DNA from: Paracoccaceae bacterium
GTDB lineage: Bacteria > Pseudomonadota > Alphaproteobacteria > Rhodobacterales > Rhodobacteraceae
Direction: 5' to 3'
Assembly (NCBI GenBank): GCA_021775315.1
Contig: JAJFIC010000093.1
Span: 59,242 to 123,241 of the forward strand
DNA: 64,000 nt
The notes beneath the pieces were generated by a model, which was given only the letters and a program-made list of their open reading frames with translations, was not told the origin of the DNA and ran no database searches. This document shows, piece by piece, positions 40,032-49,748 of the stretch. The first letter of the stretch is position 1; each line of letters starts with the position of its first letter. The translations under genes were made by a program, and so were the position numbers.

Positions 40032-40484
40032 TCAGCCGCGCATGGCTTTTCTGACTTCGCCTTCCAGCCGGTCCAAAAACCGCGATCTGTCCGCTTTTGA
40101 AAACGGTCGCCCGCCGCCTTGGCGAAACGGATCGGCCGCGCGCAAATCCGCCATCAGGTCGCGCGTTGCAAGCTGGGTGCCGATATTGGCGGGCGTGAAC
40201 ACATCGCCATTATGCCGGATCACTTGCGCACCGGCCTCGATACATTTCGCCGCCAAGGGGATATCACCGGTGACAACCACGTCGCCTGTCGTCGCGCGAT
40301 CTGCGATCCACATATCGGCCACGTCGGGGCCATCCGACACGATTACCGATTCCACCAACGGATGCGGATTTGGCCGAATGCCACCGTTAGAGACAACGAA
40401 AACCTTTATGCCGTGGCGATCCGCGACCTTCAGGGCCTCGTCTTTCACCGGGCAGGCGTCAGCGTCGATATAGATCGCGGTCAT
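40032..40484 (-). CDS. YaiI/YqxD family protein (DUF188)
   Basis: 150 residues beginning IYIDADACPVKDEAL, the signature of the family, with the PIN-like acidic pairs in IVSDGPDVADMWIAD and VVTGDIPLAAKCI. Function is not established; a nuclease-like fold is suspected. Its ATG touches the stop of the S-formylglutathione hydrolase gene. Confidence 0.92.
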   Translation of the reverse strand: MTAIYIDADACPVKDEALKVADRHGIKVFVVSNGGIRPNPHPLVESVIVSDGPDVADMWIADRATTGDVVVTGDIPLAAKCIEAGAQVIRHNGDVFTPANIGTQLATRDLMADLRAADPFRQGGGRPFSKADRSRFLDRLEGEVRKAMRG

Positions 40485-41320
40485 CAGGACAGACCGTACA
40501 AAGCCTCGGCATGAAACGAAACGTGGTCTTCCATGAAGGTCGAGACAAAGAAATAGCTGTGGTCGTAACCTGCCTGCATCCGAAACACCCCGTCCTGACG
40601 ACGCGCCGCCATCGCGTGTGACAGGGCCTCGGGCTTGAGGTTGGCCAGAAACTGATCGCTGGCCCCCTGATCAATCAGAACCGGGCCGTCAAAACCGCGT
40701 TCTTGCATCATCAGCGTCGCGTCATGGCGATGCCAGTTGGCCTGATCCTCGCCCAGATATGCCGCAAGCTGAACCTGACCCCAATCCGTTGTCGTGGGAC
40801 TGGTGATCGGCGCAAAAGCCGAGACCGAAGCGAAGCGATCAGGCTGCGCCATAGCAAGAGTCAGCGCACCGTGACCGCCCATGGAATGGCCGGTAATGGC
40901 TTGGGCTTCTTCGTCGAGCGCAAAATTGTTGAACAATAAAGACGGCAGATCATGCGCGATGTAATCCCACATCTGAAAATGCGGTGCCCAAGGCTGTTCG
41001 GTCGCGTTAACATAAAACCCGGCGCCTTGGCCAAGCGCGAAATCATCGTCATCCGCGACGCCTTCACCGCGTGGTGAGGTGTCGGGAAAGACCAGTGCGA
41101 TGCCCTGTTGCGCCGCCCAGCTTTGCGCGCCCGCTTTGACCATCGCGTTTTCATGGGTGCAGGTCAGACCTGACAAATACCACAAAACCGGAACACTGCC
41201 GAACTTGGCCTCTTGCGGCAGGAACAAGCCAAAAGTCATGTCGCAATTTGTGGCTTTGGAGGCGTGCGAATACACGCCCTGAACGCCACCAAAGCATTTG
41301 TTTTCAGATAGGGTTTTCAT
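40484..41320 (-). CDS. fghA: S-formylglutathione hydrolase
   Basis: Hydrolyses S-formylglutathione to formate and glutathione, the second step of glutathione-dependent formaldehyde oxidation. 278 residues of esterase D type: LSGLTCTHENAM, nucleophile GHSMGGHGAL, and C-terminal AGYDHSYFFVSTF with the catalytic His. The class III alcohol dehydrogenase for the first step is 1.5 kb upstream on the same strand. Confidence 0.95.
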   Translation of the reverse strand: MKTLSENKCFGGVQGVYSHASKATNCDMTFGLFLPQEAKFGSVPVLWYLSGLTCTHENAMVKAGAQSWAAQQGIALVFPDTSPRGEGVADDDDFALGQGAGFYVNATEQPWAPHFQMWDYIAHDLPSLLFNNFALDEEAQAITGHSMGGHGALTLAMAQPDRFASVSAFAPITSPTTTDWGQVQLAAYLGEDQANWHRHDATLMMQERGFDGPVLIDQGASDQFLANLKPEALSHAMAARRQDGVFRMQAGYDHSYFFVSTFMEDHVSFHAEALYGLS

Positions 41321-41368
41321 GGCATCCTCCGGGATTTTGCAACTGCGTAGCGTGGATATCCGGCCTGT

Positions 41369-42295
41369 TCAACCTAAGACTGCGGCGATGATCGCTGTCA
41401 GCGTCACGATACTGACCGCCGTGGAAATCAGGATGGTTGATGAAACCCTGAGCGGTGCAATGCCATAATGCTGGGCAAGAATATAGACGTTGCCAGCGGT
41501 CGGCATAGCCGCCGCAGCGATCATCACAGAGGCGGTAAAAGCAGGCACGTCAAACAAGTAAAATGCTGCAAAGGCCACCGCCAGCGGATGCAATGCAAGC
41601 TTGGCCGTCGACAACCAAATCGCGACGCTAAGACGCTCGGCTGATTTCGCCGCCAGCGACGCGCCGATTGCAAATAGCGCGCCGGGCGTTGCCGCCCCGC
41701 CAAGAAGGGTCAGAAATTCCATCGCCGGGGCCGGAACCGGAAAGGAAAGGCCGGACCAGATCAAACCTGCGACTATCGCCATAACCATCGGGTTTTTAAG
41801 CAGACCAAGCGCAATCGGGCCAAGGATTTGAGGCGACATGCGCCCGTCACGCTTGGCTGAGATTAGCACCACGATCAAACTGCCGAAAATCACCAAATCC
41901 GTGGCCAAAACGATCATGACCGGGCCTATCGCCTCGGCACCCATCAAAAGCACCAGCATCGGAATGCCCAGAAAACCAACATTGCCAATGGCGGCCGATT
42001 GCGCCTCGATCGCGGCCTCTTCCAGACCAGTGCGCCGGATCAATGCGACCGCTGTTGCCAGCAGATAGACCGCCAAAGTTCCGCAGAGATAAGCAAGGAC
42101 CGACGGCGTGTGGAACACTTCGCTCAGCGGCAAGGTCGCCGCAAACCGAAAGATCATCGCGGGCAGGGCAAAGTAAAACACGAACTTGGTTAAATGCGCC
42201 GTGGCCTGTTCGCTGAAAAACCCACGTCGCGCAGCAATATAGCCAAGCCCGAGGATGGCAAAAAATGGCAGGGTTTTCAGCAGAATGGGCAGCAT
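41369..42295 (-). CDS. AEC-family (auxin efflux carrier-like) transporter
   Basis: 308 residues and about ten membrane spans in two five-helix halves (LPFFAILGLGYIAARRG at the start, AAAMPTAGNVYILAQHYG near the end, a conserved region for this family). Probably exports organic anions; why it sits inside the formaldehyde-detoxification group is unknown. Confidence 0.88.
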   Translation of the reverse strand: MLPILLKTLPFFAILGLGYIAARRGFFSEQATAHLTKFVFYFALPAMIFRFAATLPLSEVFHTPSVLAYLCGTLAVYLLATAVALIRRTGLEEAAIEAQSAAIGNVGFLGIPMLVLLMGAEAIGPVMIVLATDLVIFGSLIVVLISAKRDGRMSPQILGPIALGLLKNPMVMAIVAGLIWSGLSFPVPAPAMEFLTLLGGAATPGALFAIGASLAAKSAERLSVAIWLSTAKLALHPLAVAFAAFYLFDVPAFTASVMIAAAAMPTAGNVYILAQHYGIAPLRVSSTILISTAVSIVTLTAIIAAVLG

Positions 42296-42352
42296 AAGGT
42301 CGGTCTACTGGGTTTTGGCGCAGGGTTAAAGAAATGAAACACCGCCACTGGT

Positions 42353-42838
42353 TCAAAGTGTTTTGAACAGCACCAGCGCATCAACATAGCCCTCAGTTGG
42401 ATGGTTGAACGCCTTGGGCAGGCAACCGACCTGCTCAAACCCATTGTCAAACCAGATTTTCAACGCCCCAAGATTGGTCGCGACGACGAAATTGAACTGC
42501 ATGGCGTGATAGCCATCGGCGCGCGCTGTATCCAAAGCATGCGCCAGCATTTTGCGCGCGATGCCCTTGCCGCGCGCCGCGAGGTCAGTGGCAAAGCCGC
42601 AATTGCAGACATGATCACCGCCGCCCGGATGATTTGGGCCGATATAATAAGTGCCCAGACTTTCATCGCTGTCAAAGGCGACAAAAGTTTTATGCGTACC
42701 CCCCATCCAGTAGGCCAAAGCGGAATTCCGGCGGATATTGGTTTCAACGGCATAGGTATCACCGGCCCTGAATATCGGTTCCAGAATGGCCCAGATGCGG
42801 TTGTGGTCTTTGGGGCCAGCTTGGCGGATGGTTGTCAA
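42353..42838 (-). CDS. GNAT-family N-acetyltransferase
   Basis: 161 residues; acetyl-CoA-binding motif A is FATDLAARGKGIARKMLAHAL (R/Q-x-x-G-x-G/A pattern as ARGKGIA). Substrate not predictable. It overlaps the class III dehydrogenase gene by ATGA, so it is translated just after it. Confidence 0.87.
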   Translation of the reverse strand: MTTIRQAGPKDHNRIWAILEPIFRAGDTYAVETNIRRNSALAYWMGGTHKTFVAFDSDESLGTYYIGPNHPGGGDHVCNCGFATDLAARGKGIARKMLAHALDTARADGYHAMQFNFVVATNLGALKIWFDNGFEQVGCLPKAFNHPTEGYVDALVLFKTL

Positions 42839-43947
42839 AACTCGACAACCGCGCGGATGCTTTCACCTGCATGCATCAGATCGAAACCTTTGTTGATGTC
42901 ATCCAGCGACAGTTTGTGGGTGATCATCGGGTCAATCTCGATCTTGCCCTGCATGTACCAGTCGACGATTTTCGGCACATCGGTCCGCCCGCTTGCGCCA
43001 CCAAAAGCGGTGCCACGCCAGACGCGCCCGGTGACCAGTTGGAACGGACGGGTCGAGATTTCGGCCCCGGCAGGGGCGACGCCAATAATGATCGACTCGC
43101 CCCAGCCCTTGTGGGCGCTTTCAAGGGCGGTGCGCATGACACCGACATTGCCCGTGGCATCAAAAGTATAGTCACCGCCGCCACCGGTCAGTTCAACCAG
43201 ATGGCCGACAAGATCACCTTCAACCTCGGACGGGTTAACGAAATCGGTCATGCCGAAACGCGTGGCCATTTCAACTTTGGACGGGTTGAGATCAACACCG
43301 ACGATCTGATCAGCACCGGCAAGGCGCAAGCCCTGAACGACGTTCAGGCCGATGCCGCCAAGGCCAAACACAATTGCCCGGCTGCCGATTTCCACTTTGG
43401 CGGTGTTAATGACGGCACCGATGCCCGTGGTGACACCGCAACCGATGTAACAGATCTTGTCAAACGGCGCGTCTTTGCGAACTTTCGCCAGCGCAATTTC
43501 CGGCAACACAGTGTGATTGGCAAAGGTTGAACAGCCCATGTAATGCAGGATCGGTGTGCCATCCAGCATCGAAAACCGCGATGTGCCATCAGGCATCAGG
43601 CCCTGACCTTGGGTCGAACGGATCGACTGGCACAGATTGGTTTTTGGGTTCAGGCAGTAATCGCATTCGCGACATTCCGGTGTGTAAAGCGGGATCACGT
43701 GATCGCCCGGCTGTAATGAGGTAACGCCGGGGCCGACCTCGACCACAACACCAGCACCTTCATGGCCCAGAATGGCGGGAAACAGACCTTCGGGATCAGC
43801 GCCTGACAAGGTGAACTCATCCGTGTGACAGATGCCCGTGGCCTTGATCTCGACCAGCACTTCGCCAGCGCGCGGGCCTTCAAGATTGACCTCCATCACT
43901 TCGAGGGGTTTACCTGCCTGCATGGCGACGGCGGCGCGTGTTCTCAT
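42835..43947 (-). CDS. S-(hydroxymethyl)glutathione dehydrogenase / class III alcohol dehydrogenase
   Basis: NAD-dependent oxidation of the formaldehyde-glutathione adduct to S-formylglutathione. 370 residues: catalytic zinc residues CHTDEF and GHEGAGVVVEVG, structural zinc cysteines ECRECDYCLNPKTNLC, and Rossmann GLGGIGLNVVQG. Full length and typical of class III enzymes. It heads a minus-strand group with GNAT, AEC, fghA and YaiI, and diverges from glpD across 180 bp. Confidence 0.96.
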   Translation of the reverse strand: MRTRAAVAMQAGKPLEVMEVNLEGPRAGEVLVEIKATGICHTDEFTLSGADPEGLFPAILGHEGAGVVVEVGPGVTSLQPGDHVIPLYTPECRECDYCLNPKTNLCQSIRSTQGQGLMPDGTSRFSMLDGTPILHYMGCSTFANHTVLPEIALAKVRKDAPFDKICYIGCGVTTGIGAVINTAKVEIGSRAIVFGLGGIGLNVVQGLRLAGADQIVGVDLNPSKVEMATRFGMTDFVNPSEVEGDLVGHLVELTGGGGDYTFDATGNVGVMRTALESAHKGWGESIIIGVAPAGAEISTRPFQLVTGRVWRGTAFGGASGRTDVPKIVDWYMQGKIEIDPMITHKLSLDDINKGFDLMHAGESIRAVVEF

Positions 43948-44127
43948 AGGTCAATTCCCTTGTTCAATTATGTTGCGGTCTCTACCCTATCCATTCTGGT
44001 TTGTGATGCAATCACCGAGTAGACTAACCACGCAAGTGCCCAAGCGGGCGTTCCTTTCTGTCCATTTTTCAGGCCAATCAGACCGGAAACATTTGAGACG
44101 CGAAAGCCCTGCCAAAGGAAAAAACTG

Positions 44128-45633
44128 TTGGGTGAAGACCAGATTACAGATGTTTTGATCATCGGTGGCGGTATCAACGGCGTCGGGGTCGCGCGTGACG
44201 CGGTTGGGCGTGGCCTGTCCGTTACCCTGTGCGAACAGGGCGATCTGGGCAGCGCAACATCGTCTGCATCAACCAAACTGTTTCACGGCGGCCTGCGGTA
44301 TCTTGAACATTACGCCTTTCGTCTGGTGCGCAAAGCACTGATTGAACGTGAGGTTTTGTTGGTCAACATGCCCCATATTTCGCGGCCCATGCGGTTTGTT
44401 CTGCCCCACGCCAAAGGCATGCGACCCGCGTGGTTGTTGCGGCTGGGTTTGTTTATGTACGACCATCTGGGCGGGCGAAAGCTGTTGCCGGGAACGCGGG
44501 TTCTGGACCTGCGGCGCGATCCGGCAGGTCAGCCACTAAAGGCAGGGTTCGCGCGGGCGTTTGAATATTCAGATGGCTGGGTGGATGATGCCCGCTTGGT
44601 GGTTTTGAACGCACGTGACGCGGCAGATCGCGGCGCGCATATTCTGACCCGAACCAGGTTCATCGGGGCCGAGCGGGTCAACGGAGTGTGGCAGACCCAA
44701 CTCCAAGACGTTGGCTCAGGTCAGGTGACCGAGGTTAAGGCCCATATTCTGATCAACGCGGGCGGCCCTTGGGTCAATAAGGTGGTTGAGACGCTAAAGG
44801 GCGTTTTGCCGCCTGATCCTGTGCGGCTTGTGCGCGGCTCGCATATCGTTGTGCGGCGGTTGTTTGACCATGATCGCGCCTATTTCTTTCAGCTGGAAGA
44901 CGGGCGGATCATTTTCGCCATTCCTTATGAAGACGATTTTACCATCATCGGCACCACTGATGCTGACTATCAGGGTGACGCCGCTGACGTGGATTGCACA
45001 CCGCAAGAGGTTGCCTATCTGTGCCAATCCGCGTCGCAATATTTCGTCAAACCGATCACGCCCGATGACGTGGTCTGGACCTATTCAGGGGTGCGTCCGC
45101 TTGATGACACGCTGGAAGGCGACGCCAGTTCTGCCTCGCGCGATTATCATATCAAAGTGGGTGACATCGACGGCAAGGCCCCGCTGCTTAGCATTTATGG
45201 CGGCAAAATAACCACCTATCGAAAGCTGGCGGAACAGGTGGTGGCCGAACTGGCCGCCTATACCGAACTGTCAGGCCTGCCATGGACGGATCACACGCCC
45301 TTGCCGGGCGGCGATTTCGCCTTTGACGGGCGACCTGAATTGGTGGCGCGTTTGCAGGCGGAATATCCCTTTTTGACGCCGCGCGACACCCGCCGGATGG
45401 TGGCTGCATACGGCACACTGGCGTGGAAAATTCTGGACGGCGCGAAAGCCCTTGGCAATCTGGGCGTCGATTTCGGTGCCGGTTTGTTTGAGGTCGAGGT
45501 CACTTGGCTGATGACGCAGGAATGGGCCCAAACGGCAGAGGATATCATATGGCGGCGCACCAAATGCGGCCTGCGGATGGACGCAAAACAGGTGGCGCGA
45601 CTGGCTGAATGGCTGGAGGAGAACCAGAAATGA
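44128..45633 (+). CDS. glpD: Aerobic glycerol-3-phosphate dehydrogenase
   Basis: Membrane-associated FAD enzyme oxidising glycerol 3-phosphate to dihydroxyacetone phosphate with electrons to quinone. 501 residues; FAD-binding [21 protein letters not shown] and the [22 protein letters not shown] motif (here [19 protein letters not shown]). The start is TTG at 44128, 7 bp after AAGGAAA; no closer ATG exists before the FAD motif. Overlaps glpK by ATGA. Confidence 0.96.
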   Translation: MGEDQITDVLIIGGGINGVGVARDAVGRGLSVTLCEQGDLGSATSSASTKLFHGGLRYLEHYAFRLVRKALIEREVLLVNMPHISRPMRFVLPHAKGMRPAWLLRLGLFMYDHLGGRKLLPGTRVLDLRRDPAGQPLKAGFARAFEYSDGWVDDARLVVLNARDAADRGAHILTRTRFIGAERVNGVWQTQLQDVGSGQVTEVKAHILINAGGPWVNKVVETLKGVLPPDPVRLVRGSHIVVRRLFDHDRAYFFQLEDGRIIFAIPYEDDFTIIGTTDADYQGDAADVDCTPQEVAYLCQSASQYFVKPITPDDVVWTYSGVRPLDDTLEGDASSASRDYHIKVGDIDGKAPLLSIYGGKITTYRKLAEQVVAELAAYTELSGLPWTDHTPLPGGDFAFDGRPELVARLQAEYPFLTPRDTRRMVAAYGTLAWKILDGAKALGNLGVDFGAGLFEVEVTWLMTQEWAQTAEDIIWRRTKCGLRMDAKQVARLAEWLEENQK

Positions 45634-47114
45634 GCAATATTCTGGCGATAGATCAGGGCACAACATCAAGTCGGGCAATCCTGTTTGACCAGAATTTGCG
45701 ACCCCTCAAAACCGGGCAACAGGAATTCACCCAGCATTTCCCGCAATCCGGTTGGGTTGAACACGATCCCGAAGATATCTGGAACTCGGTGCTTGCCACC
45801 TGCCGAACGGCATTAGCAGGTTCCGACATAGCCTCGGTCGCGGCAATCGGCATTACAAACCAACGCGAAACCGTTTTGGTCTGGGACCGCCACACGGGCG
45901 CGACGATCGGCAACGCAATCGTTTGGCAAGACCGGCGCACGGCGGGTATTTGTGCAAAGCTTAAGGCCAATGGTCACGAACCGATGGTGACCGCTAAAAC
46001 CGGCCTGCTGCTGGATCCTTATTTCTCCGCCAGCAAATTGGCGTGGATTTTGGACAACACAACGGGCGCGCGGGCGCGGGCCGAAGCGGGGGATTTGCTG
46101 TTCGGCACGGTTGATTGTTTTCTGATCTGGCGGCTGACGGCAGGGCAGGTCCACGCAACCGACGCCACCAATGCCTCGCGCACCATGCTTTACAACATCA
46201 CGGACGGCTGCTGGGATGATGAGCTAATTGACCTGTTCAGAATCCCGCGCGCGATGTTGCCTGACGTGCGTGATTGTGCCGCTGATTTTGGCATGACGGA
46301 CGCGGCCCTGTTTGGCCGCGAAATCCCGATACGCGGCGTTGCTGGCGATCAGCATGCCGCGACGGTCGGGCAGGCCTGTTTCTCGCCGGGAATGATGAAA
46401 TCGACCTATGGCACCGGCTGCTTTGCGCTGCTGAATACCGGGGCGGACCGGGTGCAATCAAACGCCCGTCTGTTGACGACGATTGCCTACCAACTGAACG
46501 GTGTGCCGACCTACGCGCTGGAAGGGTCAATATTCGTGGCCGGGGCCGTGGTGCAATGGCTGCGCGACGGTTTGGGAATTATCACAGGGGCGGGGGAAAC
46601 ACAGGACCTGGCCAAGGGCGCGGATGCCAGCCAGCGGGTCTACGTCGTGCCAGCCTTCACAGGTCTTGGCGCACCCTATTGGGACGCGGAATGCCGGGGC
46701 GCGGTTTATGGGCTGACACGCGCAACCGGCCCGGCGGAACTGTCAAAGGCCGCATTGGAAAGTGTCGCATTTCAGACCCGTGATCTGATCGAGGCAATGC
46801 GCGCCGATTGGTCCGGTGCGGCTGAAACAGTGCTGCGCGTGGACGGTGGCATGGCCAGCAGTGATTGGACAATGCAGGCCATTGCCGACCAGTTGGGTGC
46901 GCCAGTAGATCGCCCGGTGGTAACAGAAACAACGGCTTTGGGCGCGGCTTATCTGGCGGGGCTGGCAATCGGTATTTGCCCGCCACCCGCAGAATTTGCC
47001 AAAAGCTGGGCGCTGGAAAAACGGTTTTTGTCGCAGGCGGATATGGCCGACAGCGACGCCGCTTATGCAGGATGGAAAGACGCGGTCAGCCGCACATTGG
47101 GAGGGTTGAAATGA
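45630..47114 (+). CDS. glpK: Glycerol kinase
   Basis: Phosphorylates glycerol to glycerol 3-phosphate, the substrate of the preceding gene. 494 residues from [19 protein letters not shown], behind GGAGGAGAA. Seen: [25 protein letters not shown] and the ATP-binding [15 protein letters not shown] and [11 protein letters not shown]. Starts inside the glpD stop and itself overlaps the small gene at 47111. Confidence 0.97.
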   Translation: MSNILAIDQGTTSSRAILFDQNLRPLKTGQQEFTQHFPQSGWVEHDPEDIWNSVLATCRTALAGSDIASVAAIGITNQRETVLVWDRHTGATIGNAIVWQDRRTAGICAKLKANGHEPMVTAKTGLLLDPYFSASKLAWILDNTTGARARAEAGDLLFGTVDCFLIWRLTAGQVHATDATNASRTMLYNITDGCWDDELIDLFRIPRAMLPDVRDCAADFGMTDAALFGREIPIRGVAGDQHAATVGQACFSPGMMKSTYGTGCFALLNTGADRVQSNARLLTTIAYQLNGVPTYALEGSIFVAGAVVQWLRDGLGIITGAGETQDLAKGADASQRVYVVPAFTGLGAPYWDAECRGAVYGLTRATGPAELSKAALESVAFQTRDLIEAMRADWSGAAETVLRVDGGMASSDWTMQAIADQLGAPVDRPVVTETTALGAAYLAGLAIGICPPPAEFAKSWALEKRFLSQADMADSDAAYAGWKDAVSRTLGGLK

Positions 47115-47386
47115 GGAAAGCTAGTATTTTAGTAACGGCAGTTTTTGTCTGCCTACCGCTTATCGGCAATGCATCTGCAAAGGTGCCGCCGCCGCCTGAT
47201 CTTTGTCAGGCGTCAACATTCCAGCATTTTGTCGGCTCTGACGTGAAAGTCCTTGAAAACATTGAATTTACTGAACCCGTGAGGCGCATTACACCCGACA
47301 TGTTTGTGACAATGGATTTCCTGCCCAACAGGCTGAATATCAAGATTAACAAAAATGACGTAATAACAATGGTTTACTGCGGATAA
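47111..47386 (+). CDS. I78-family peptidase inhibitor, secreted
   Basis: 91 residues: signal peptide ([23 protein letters not shown]), then a mature part with Cys in [14 protein letters not shown] and the family's C-terminal block [17 protein letters not shown] ending in VYCG. The two cysteines match those of I78 inhibitors, which block serine proteases such as subtilisin. Its ATG lies inside the glpK stop (ATGA). The base composition looks more AT-rich than its neighbours. Target protease unknown. Confidence 0.83.
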   Translation: MRKASILVTAVFVCLPLIGNASAKVPPPPDLCQASTFQHFVGSDVKVLENIEFTEPVRRITPDMFVTMDFLPNRLNIKINKNDVITMVYCG

Positions 47387-47407
47387 TTAATGTAATACAT
47401 TAGCTTT

Positions 47408-48115
47408 CTAGCGTATGCGGGCCAGCGCCGCTTGATCCTGTTGATACACCGCGCTGAAACAGTCGCGCAGACCACTTTCCGTCAGGTCTGGCTGGCTTAA
47501 CATTTTGATCGCGGCCAGTACTTCTTCCTTTGCGCTAAGGCTGGCGGCTGACAGCTCGGCGATCAAATCATCCATGCCATCGGCGCTGACAATCCGGTCG
47601 ATCAGGCCGATGGCCAAAGCCTCGTCCGCCGACAGTTTTTGCCCCGCCAGCAGGATCAGCCGGGTTCGCGCCGGGCCGATCAGGGCCGTCATGCGTTTCA
47701 CGTCAGACGGTTGCGGCAGAAAACCGTTTTTCAAAACCGGGTAAAAGAACTTTGCGTGCGGCACGGCAAGCCGCAAATCACAGGCCAGTGCGACGCCAAA
47801 GCCACCCCCGGCCAATGTGCCATTCAGCGCAGCAATCGTCAGGCAAGGCAGATTGGACAGACGATGCGAAACGCCTTCCCAGATCGGGTTGGTCGTGATC
47901 GAACTGGCGTCGCGGGCTTCACCCAAATCGGCACCGGCGCAGAAAACACGTTCGCCCGCGCCGGTCACGATCAGGACACGCAAAGAACGATCAGCCTGCG
48001 CTTCGGCAAAAATTGCATCCAGCCGTTCCAGCATACCGACGCCCAGCGCGTTGGCCTTGTCAGGGCGATTAAGGGTAACGGTCCAGCGCCCGCCGTCTTT
48101 GACCAGATCAATCAC
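47408..48115 (-). CDS. Crotonase-fold protein lacking hydratase glutamates
   Basis: 235 residues of the enoyl-CoA hydratase/isomerase fold: FCAGADLGEA oxyanion-hole stretch and NGTLAGGGFGVALACDLRLA. At the two positions of the hydratase glutamates it has Gly/Val-type and Pro/Leu residues (GGGFGVALA; YPVLKNGFLPQPSD), so water addition is unlikely and isomerase, hydrolase or other CoA-thioester chemistry is more plausible. It overlaps the SDR gene by 4 bp. Confidence 0.82.
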   Translation of the reverse strand: MIDLVKDGGRWTVTLNRPDKANALGVGMLERLDAIFAEAQADRSLRVLIVTGAGERVFCAGADLGEARDASSITTNPIWEGVSHRLSNLPCLTIAALNGTLAGGGFGVALACDLRLAVPHAKFFYPVLKNGFLPQPSDVKRMTALIGPARTRLILLAGQKLSADEALAIGLIDRIVSADGMDDLIAELSAASLSAKEEVLAAIKMLSQPDLTESGLRDCFSAVYQQDQAALARIR

Positions 48116-48861
48116 GCGACCAACCCGACCCGGCGGCGGATGCTATCTTCGCGCAGGGAAACCACGTCGCCAAGGAAATCATCGGCCCCGGCGCTGCACA
48201 TCCAGACCAGCGTTTTCGCAGGCCAGTCAGGTGGCACGTGATCCGCCCAGTCCATCTGCGCAACCGGGTTCATGCCGCTGGCTTTGATATCACGCTGCAT
48301 CTGGGTGGCGACCGTGCCGGGCGACAGCACCAGTGCGCGAATACCCTTGCTGCGGTATTCTTTATCCAGACAGGCATTCAGATGGTGAACGGCCGCTTTT
48401 GAGGTACAATAAGCGCTCCACCCTTCAAGGGCCGAGGTCGCGGCACCTGATCCGATAGTGATGATCGTGCCACCGTCCGCCATGTGCGGCAGGGCCGCGC
48501 GCATGCCGTAGTGCACGCCTTTAACATTCACGTCGATCACCCGATCCCAGCCGTCCGCATCAATGTCGCCAAAATGCCCAATCGGTTCAAGTATACCAGC
48601 GTTGTTGATCAGGATATCAAGGCCGCCAAAACGTTCGACGGTCTGTGCAACGGCCGCCTCGACCGAGGCCCTGTCACCGACGTCACACGCTATTGCGATG
48701 GCGTTTTCACCGATGTCCGTAGCGATCCGGTCGATGTCACCAACTGAACGTGCAACCAGCGCCACGCGCACCCCGTGCGACGCGAATTCCCGCGCCGCGG
48801 CCTCGCCAATGCCGCGCGAGGCACCGGTGATAAGGACGGTTTTACCTTTTAGATCTGGCAT
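48112..48861 (-). CDS. Short-chain dehydrogenase/reductase
   Basis: 249 residues: TGASRGIGEAAAREF cofactor loop, NNAGILEPIG, catalytic Ser in GSGAATSALEGWS and YCTSKAAVHHL for Tyr and Lys. An Arg follows the first Rossmann strand (ALVARS), which often favours NADP(H). The substrate is probably an intermediate of the surrounding aminotransferase/dioxygenase operon. Confidence 0.92.
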   Translation of the reverse strand: MPDLKGKTVLITGASRGIGEAAAREFASHGVRVALVARSVGDIDRIATDIGENAIAIACDVGDRASVEAAVAQTVERFGGLDILINNAGILEPIGHFGDIDADGWDRVIDVNVKGVHYGMRAALPHMADGGTIITIGSGAATSALEGWSAYCTSKAAVHHLNACLDKEYRSKGIRALVLSPGTVATQMQRDIKASGMNPVAQMDWADHVPPDWPAKTLVWMCSAGADDFLGDVVSLREDSIRRRVGLVA

Positions 48862-48873
48862 GGGTTTCCTCCG

Positions 48874-49716
48874 TTAAGCGACTGTCAGGGTGCAGCCTTC
48901 GACCGTAACCCGGTGCATGTACCGGCGGTGGCCGTGATAATCGTTGATGGCTTTGTGCCACGTGGCGCGATTGTCCCACATGGTCACATCGCCTTTGCGC
49001 CAAGAAACACGACACTGAAAGTCGGCGTTTTGGCAATGGGTGTAAAGAAAGGCAAGGATCGCATCCGATTCATCCTTGTTCAAGCCGTCGATTTGGGTGG
49101 TGAAATCCGGATTGACGTAAAGGGCTTTGCGGCCAGACAGCGGGTGTTTGATAACCACCGGGTGCAGGCTGTCCTGTGTTGCCAGTTCCGGATTATGTAG
49201 CCGCCCGGTTTCATAACTTTCGTGATCGGTGGCGACAAACCCGAAAGCGTGGCGAGAGGAATGCCAGGCGTTCAGACCGTCAAGCAGATCTTTGAACCCG
49301 TCTGACAAAGCATCATACGCGGCATACATAGAACTGAAACAGGTGTCCCCACCGTAAGGAGGCAGGTCAATCGCGTGCAGGATCGAACACATTGCCGGTT
49401 CCGAGTCATAAGAATGATCGGTGTGCCATGCCTCACCCACCGCCGCTGTCTGATCGGCTTCTTTCAGGACCTCGGCGATTTCCGGGTTGCTATCAAGTGG
49501 GGTAAAAAACCGATTAACGTTGATTTCGCCCCAGCGCCCGGCAAATGCCAGATGGTCGTCTGGCGTGATTTTCTGATCCCTGATCGCGATGACGCTAAAA
49601 TCAATGAATGCCTGCCTGATGGCGGGCCAGTCAGCGTCGTTGCGAATATCCGCACCGGTGATTTCAGCGCCCAATGTGCCTGTAAGGGGGTTTATCTGCA
49701 TGTTCGCTTTCTGCAC
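48874..49716 (-). CDS. TauD/TfdA-family 2-oxoglutarate dioxygenase
   Basis: 280 residues; N-terminal GTLGAEITGADIRNDADW, iron ligands WHTDHSY (HxD) and distal His in ATWHKAINDY, with the 2OG-binding Arg in RRYMHRVTVEG. The family oxidises taurine, aryloxyacetates, carnitine precursors and other small acids. An ATG at 49701 is an alternative start. Between the aminotransferase (32 bp upstream) and the SDR (12 bp downstream). Confidence 0.9.
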   Translation of the reverse strand: MQKANMQINPLTGTLGAEITGADIRNDADWPAIRQAFIDFSVIAIRDQKITPDDHLAFAGRWGEINVNRFFTPLDSNPEIAEVLKEADQTAAVGEAWHTDHSYDSEPAMCSILHAIDLPPYGGDTCFSSMYAAYDALSDGFKDLLDGLNAWHSSRHAFGFVATDHESYETGRLHNPELATQDSLHPVVIKHPLSGRKALYVNPDFTTQIDGLNKDESDAILAFLYTHCQNADFQCRVSWRKGDVTMWDNRATWHKAINDYHGHRRYMHRVTVEGCTLTVA

Positions 49717-49748
49717 CTTGCTGGGTTTGTGAGCGTTGGGGCCATCGT

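Noticed and set aside
44128..47386. glpDK region as a mobile or transferred island
   Set aside because: No integrase, repeats or tRNA flank it; the genes are ordinary for the group.
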